A DNA stretch of 8,636 bases, from contig CAILTZ010000878.1 in assembly GCA_903837255.1 (NCBI GenBank), positions 1 to 8,636 of the forward strand, in the 5' to 3' direction. The notes beneath the pieces were generated by a model. That model was not told where the DNA came from and made no database searches. It was given only the letters and a program-made list of their open reading frames with translations. Positions 5,262 through 8,636 of the stretch are shown here, one piece after another. The translations under genes and the position numbers were made by a program. This DNA is from an uncultured Pirellula sp. (GTDB taxonomy: Bacteria; Planctomycetota; Planctomycetia; Pirellulales; Pirellulaceae). How positions within the stretch are numbered: position 1 is the stretch's first letter; the number at the start of each line of letters is the position of its first letter.

Positions 5262-5268
5262 CGCTGAC

Positions 5269-8200
5269 ATGGATCAGGTTGCTGGGGCTCTCGAACGGCC
5301 GTTTGTCCATCTACACTGCCACAGTCACTACAGCCTCCTGGATGGTGCCGGGACCATCGACCGCTTGGTTCAAAGAGCCAAAACACTCGGGATGAATTCT
5401 TTGGCCCTGACCGACCACGGAAATCTTCACGGTGCCTTGGAATTCTATAAAAAAGCCAAATCTGCGGGCATCAATCCGATCATTGGCTACGAAGCTTACG
5501 TGGCACCAGGTAGCCGATTCATCCGCGATGCGGATTCTGCCAAAGAGGCGTCTTATCACCTGACGCTGCTTGCAAAAGACCGTACCGGATTCCGCAACCT
5601 CATCCGGCTGGCTTCACGCGCTCATCTCGAAGGCTTTTACTACAAGCCTCGAATCGATAAAGAGCTACTTGAAGAATACAACGAAGGAATCATCTGCTTG
5701 AGCGGATGCGTGTCTAGCGAATTTTCGCGGCTGATCCTCCGAGGCTCCGATACCGCCGGATCGATCGAGCAAGCCCAAAACGTTGCCGCTTGGTTCTCGA
5801 AGATCTTCGGCGATCGGTACTTTATCGAGATCATGAACAACGGGATCTCGATCCAACGCGAACAGTTGCTCGGAGCCGTCGATATCGCTAACCGAATGGG
5901 CTTGCCCCTGGTCGCGACCAACGATGCGCACTACCCCGAGCGTCAAGACGCCCTCGTACAAGATGTTCTCATGTGCATCAGCACCGGAAAATTCCGGACC
6001 GACTCCAATCGCATGCGGATGGACAACGATCAGTTCTATCTCCGCTCTCCCGAGGAGATGTACGAGAGTTTCCAAGGCATCGAGCACGCCGTCGCCCGCA
6101 GCCAAGAAATCGCCAACTCCGTCAACATCGAACTGGATCTTGGAAGTCGCAACTTTCCATCGTTCGAAATACCAAAAGATCAATCTGGTCCCGACGAATA
6201 CCTTCGCGCTCTGTGCATCCAAGGTCTTCTCGAACGCTATGTCGATAACCCTGAGATGTGCAGCGATGGCTTGTTGACGAAGATCGTCCTGGATCGACTG
6301 GACCGTGAATTGAATGTGATTATGAAGCTCGGATTCTCGAACTACTTCTTGATCGTCTGGGATTTTGTGCGATACGCGCGCGAAATCGGAGTCCCTGCGA
6401 CGGCTCGGGGTAGCGGTGTTGGGGCTCTTGTTTGCTATGCGCTTTACTTGTCCCACGTTTGCCCAATCAAATACGACCTGCTCTTCGAGCGGTTCCTCGA
6501 CGAAAGCCGCTTGGAAGCCCCTGATATCGATATCGACTTTTGCCAAGACCGTCGCTCCGAGATCATCCGCTACGTCAAGGACAAGTACGGCGAGGACAAC
6601 GTCGCCCAAATCGGCACCTTCGGTACCCTCAAAGCTCGAGGCGCGATCAAGGATGTCGGCCGCACGATCAACATCGCCCTCAGTCGCGTTGCGGAAATCA
6701 GCGAAATGATTCCCGACGATGGGAAAACCTCACTCAAGGATGCCATCGAGGGCAACGAAGAACTGCGCAAGGCGGCTGAGAATCCCGAAATTGGTGAAAT
6801 GCTCGACCTGGCCCAACGCGTCGAAGGCATGGCGCGGAGTATCGGCACCCACGCTGCAGCCGTGGTCATCGCCGACAAACCGCTGACCGAATACGTCCCG
6901 CTCATGCGTGGTTCGGGCAAGGACGACATCATCACCCAGTGGTCGATGGGCGATGTCGAAGCCGCTGGACTTCTGAAAATGGACTTCCTGGGCCTGAGAA
7001 ACTTGACGATCCTCTCCAAAGCCGTCGAGATGATCCAAAAGACTCGTGGAATCCTGATCGACCCGATGAAGTTCCCACTCGAAGACGAAAAGTGCTTCGA
7101 ACTGCTTCGTCGAGGCGAAACCAAAGGTGTGTTTCAGCTCGAGAGCGGAGGCATTCGCGATCTGCTGCAACGCATGAAACCGGATCACTTCAGAGACATC
7201 ATCGCCACCAACGCTCTGTACCGACCCGGTCCGCTCGAAGGTGGAATGGTCGACGAGTACATCGCCGTCAAACTCAAAAAGAAAACGGCCACCTACCTGC
7301 ACCCGGTCCTCAAAGAGATCCTCGAAGAAACCCACGGTGTGATGGTCTATCAGGAACAGGTCATGCGAATCCTCAACCGTCTAGGAGGAATCGAATTGGC
7401 CAAAGCCTACACGTGCATCAAGGCCATCAGCAAAAAGAAAGAATCCATCATCGCGGCCAACCAGGAGAAGTTCCTCCAAGGAGCTGTCGACCTAGGGTTG
7501 GCCAAGAAGGACGCCGAGGATTTCTGGAACAGGATTCTCAAGTTCGCAGGCTACGGCTTTAACAAGAGCCACTCGACCGCCTATGCGCTGATCGCTTATC
7601 AAACGGCTTACCTCAAAGCCCACTACAAAGTCGAATTCATGGCGGCTCTGTTGACGGGCGATATCGCGAACCGGAATTTCAAACGCAAGGATTCGCTCGT
7701 CGAGCACCTCGAGGATTGCCAGCGGATGGGCATCGTCGTCGAGCAACCTAGCATCAACTCCTCGCGAGGTGAATTCGGTGTCGAGGACGGTAAGATTCTC
7801 TTTGGGCTTTCAGCCATCAAAGGTTGCAGCAAATCCGTCGGAGACGCTCTAGCCGAAGAACGGGAGCGCAAAGGCCCCTTCAAGAGCATCTTCGATTTAT
7901 GCAGCCGTGTCGACACATCGCAATGCGGGCGAGGTTCCCTCGAAGCCTTGATCATGGCCGGGGCACTGGATTGCCTAAACGGATCTCGAGCGCAACACCT
8001 TGCAGTTCTGGACAAAGCCATCCAAGGTGGAATCGCGGCAGCAAAAGATAAAAGGAGTGGTCAATTGAGCCTCTTCGGGGAACTCATCGAAGAGACCGAG
8101 AGCAACGTCGAAAGCTTGCCAAATATACCGGAGTTCCACGAGAAAGAACGACTGGCCAAGGAGAAAGAAGTTCTCGGTTACTACCTCTCCTCGCATCCCC

Positions 8201-8636
8201 TGGCGGAGTTCGAATCGACCCTGCGATCCTGCTGCACGTGTAACTCGATCTCGGCCAAGTCCCTTGCGCATCGGACTGAGGTTTGGATGGGTGGCGTGGT
8301 GTCGTCGATCAAGCTAGCGCACACGCGGAACCCAAAGCCTGACACGCCGACGAAGTACGCGAATTTCGATCTTGAAGATCTCGAAGGAATCACCCGCGCG
8401 ATCGCTTGGCCCAATACCTACGAACGTTACGCACCGTTTATCGTCCCGGATGCAATCGTTTTGGCCCGGGGACGAATCGACAAGCGTGGTGAAGAGGAAA
8501 TCAATTTCATCGTCGAAGAAGTCATCCCGATCGCCGAGGTCGAAACCCGCTTCACCTCAGGCGTGAGTATCTTGTTCGACGAAACGAAACATTCGCATGA
8601 AACCGTGCAGCGACTCGCCGAGATTTTGCGAGGGTA
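5269..8636 (+). CDS. dnaE: DNA polymerase III subunit alpha, C-terminal end outside window
   Basis: DnaE is the replicative C-family polymerase. The 1,122 codons present cover nearly all of the protein (family about 1,150-1,200). Domains in order: an N-terminal PHP domain (about 12-290) with HLHCHSHYSLLDG, LTDHGNLHG and ATNDAHY; the palm, with PDIDIDF carrying catalytic Asp419 and Asp421, and the third aspartate Asp572 in KMDFLGLR; fingers and the helix-hairpin-helix region (to about 905); the beta-clamp-binding motif QLSLF (932-936); and an OB-fold (about 1004-1087) followed by the start of the tail. All nine expected PHP metal ligands are present (His16, His18, Asp25, His50, Glu75, His97, Cys147, Asp219, His221), as in proofreading-competent mycobacterial DnaE1 and unlike E. 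coli. The PHP domain may therefore be an active 3'-5' exonuclease. ATG 5269 is set by GGAGGA 7 nt upstream. No frameshift is seen, and the gene reads alone after a 351-bp spacer. Confidence 0.98.
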   Translation, partial: MDQVAGALERPFVHLHCHSHYSLLDGAGTIDRLVQRAKTLGMNSLALTDHGNLHGALEFYKKAKSAGINPIIGYEAYVAPGSRFIRDADSAKEASYHLTLLAKDRTGFRNLIRLASRAHLEGFYYKPRIDKELLEEYNEGIICLSGCVSSEFSRLILRGSDTAGSIEQAQNVAAWFSKIFGDRYFIEIMNNGISIQREQLLGAVDIANRMGLPLVATNDAHYPERQDALVQDVLMCISTGKFRTDSNRMRMDNDQFYLRSPEEMYESFQGIEHAVARSQEIANSVNIELDLGSRNFPSFEIPKDQSGPDEYLRALCIQGLLERYVDNPEMCSDGLLTKIVLDRLDRELNVIMKLGFSNYFLIVWDFVRYAREIGVPATARGSGVGALVCYALYLSHVCPIKYDLLFERFLDESRLEAPDIDIDFCQDRRSEIIRYVKDKYGEDNVAQIGTFGTLKARGAIKDVGRTINIALSRVAEISEMIPDDGKTSLKDAIEGNEELRKAAENPEIGEMLDLAQRVEGMARSIGTHAAAVVIADKPLTEYVPLMRGSGKDDIITQWSMGDVEAAGLLKMDFLGLRNLTILSKAVEMIQKTRGILIDPMKFPLEDEKCFELLRRGETKGVFQLESGGIRDLLQRMKPDHFRDIIATNALYRPGPLEGGMVDEYIAVKLKKKTATYLHPVLKEILEETHGVMVYQEQVMRILNRLGGIELAKAYTCIKAISKKKESIIAANQEKFLQGAVDLGLAKKDAEDFWNRILKFAGYGFNKSHSTAYALIAYQTAYLKAHYKVEFMAALLTGDIANRNFKRKDSLVEHLEDCQRMGIVVEQPSINSSRGEFGVEDGKILFGLSAIKGCSKSVGDALAEERERKGPFKSIFDLCSRVDTSQCGRGSLEALIMAGALDCLNGSRAQHLAVLDKAIQGGIAAAKDKRSGQLSLFGELIEETESNVESLPNIPEFHEKERLAKEKEVLGYYLSSHPLAEFESTLRSCCTCNSISAKSLAHRTEVWMGGVVSSIKLAHTRNPKPDTPTKYANFDLEDLEGITRAIAWPNTYERYAPFIVPDAIVLARGRIDKRGEEEINFIVEEVIPIAEVETRFTSGVSILFDETKHSHETVQRLAEILRG

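Larger units (their letters stand above)
4918..5268. other. 351-bp spacer upstream of dnaE
   Basis: No convincing gene is present. Open frames on the minus strand cross this spacer only by running into both flanking genes and show no family features. The stretch contains a 17-bp tandem duplication (5123-5156), overlapping inverted repeats close to dnaE (5170-5231) and, presumably, the dnaE promoter. TTGAAT at 5197-5202 resembles a -35 element, but I see no matching -10, so I do not call a promoter. Confidence 0.65.

Noticed and set aside
4693..5310. A 205-codon minus-strand open frame filling the spacer before dnaE
   Set aside because: It overlaps both the HMA domain and the dnaE start, is low-complexity and Arg/Ser-rich, and matches no family I know.
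5665..6609. A 314-codon open frame on the minus strand inside dnaE
   Set aside because: It is antisense to the conserved PHP and palm domains of DnaE. Long open antisense frames are expected from the codon bias of this GC-moderate gene, and the product shows no recognisable domain.
6730..7562. Open frames of about 200 codons on both strands inside dnaE (minus 6730-7335, plus 6939-7562)
   Set aside because: Both overlap the well-conserved DnaE core in other frames, have skewed compositions (Arg-rich in the plus-strand case), and show no independent signals.
1..8636. A mobile element, defence island or novel multi-gene system
   Set aside because: No transposase, integrase, terminal inverted repeats, tRNA att site, toxin-antitoxin or nuclease-helicase genes are present. 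The genes are conserved housekeeping and envelope genes with uniform appearance.

Overview
The window is a stretch of bacterial chromosome made mostly of housekeeping genes. I infer a member of the Planctomycetota, probably near Pirellulaceae/Rhodopirellula. The reasons are moderate GC, loosely packed genes with sizeable spacers, an exported cysteine-rich PQQ-like beta-propeller protein of a kind planctomycetes carry in many copies, and a CxxxC heavy-metal-associated lipoprotein. The taxonomic call rests on recalled protein style, not on a search.

Layout. Positions 1-4236 read leftward (minus strand): panC (3' part missing, cut by the window edge), purQ, a yceH/DUF480-family gene, and a secreted eight-bladed PQQ-like beta-propeller protein. 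purQ and panC are 9 bp apart and almost certainly cotranscribed; yceH lies 108 bp upstream of purQ. Positions 4525-8636 read rightward: a small predicted lipoprotein with an HMA metal-binding domain, then dnaE (DNA polymerase III alpha subunit), cut by the right edge after 1,122 codons. The beta-propeller and lipoprotein genes are divergent and share a 288-bp promoter region.

The genes do not form one pathway. PurQ supplies ammonia for the fourth step of purine synthesis, PanC makes pantothenate for CoA, and DnaE copies the chromosome. The propeller and lipoprotein are envelope proteins of unknown substrate. All five complete or partial genes other than dnaE lie upstream of it without an obvious functional link.

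The non-coding spacers are the less ordinary part. The 314-bp spacer between the propeller gene and yceH holds a 19-bp tandem repeat, a 15-bp unit repeated four times, and a 38-bp imperfect palindrome built from that unit. The 351-bp spacer before dnaE holds an exact 17-bp tandem duplication and overlapping inverted repeats in the probable dnaE leader. I found no tRNA, rRNA, CRISPR array, insertion sequence or phage gene, and no clear evidence of a new multi-gene system. The best leads are the cysteine architecture of the propeller protein, including a vicinal Cys-Cys pair placed like the one in quinoprotein alcohol dehydrogenases, the complete PHP metal site in DnaE, and the repeat-palindrome cluster.
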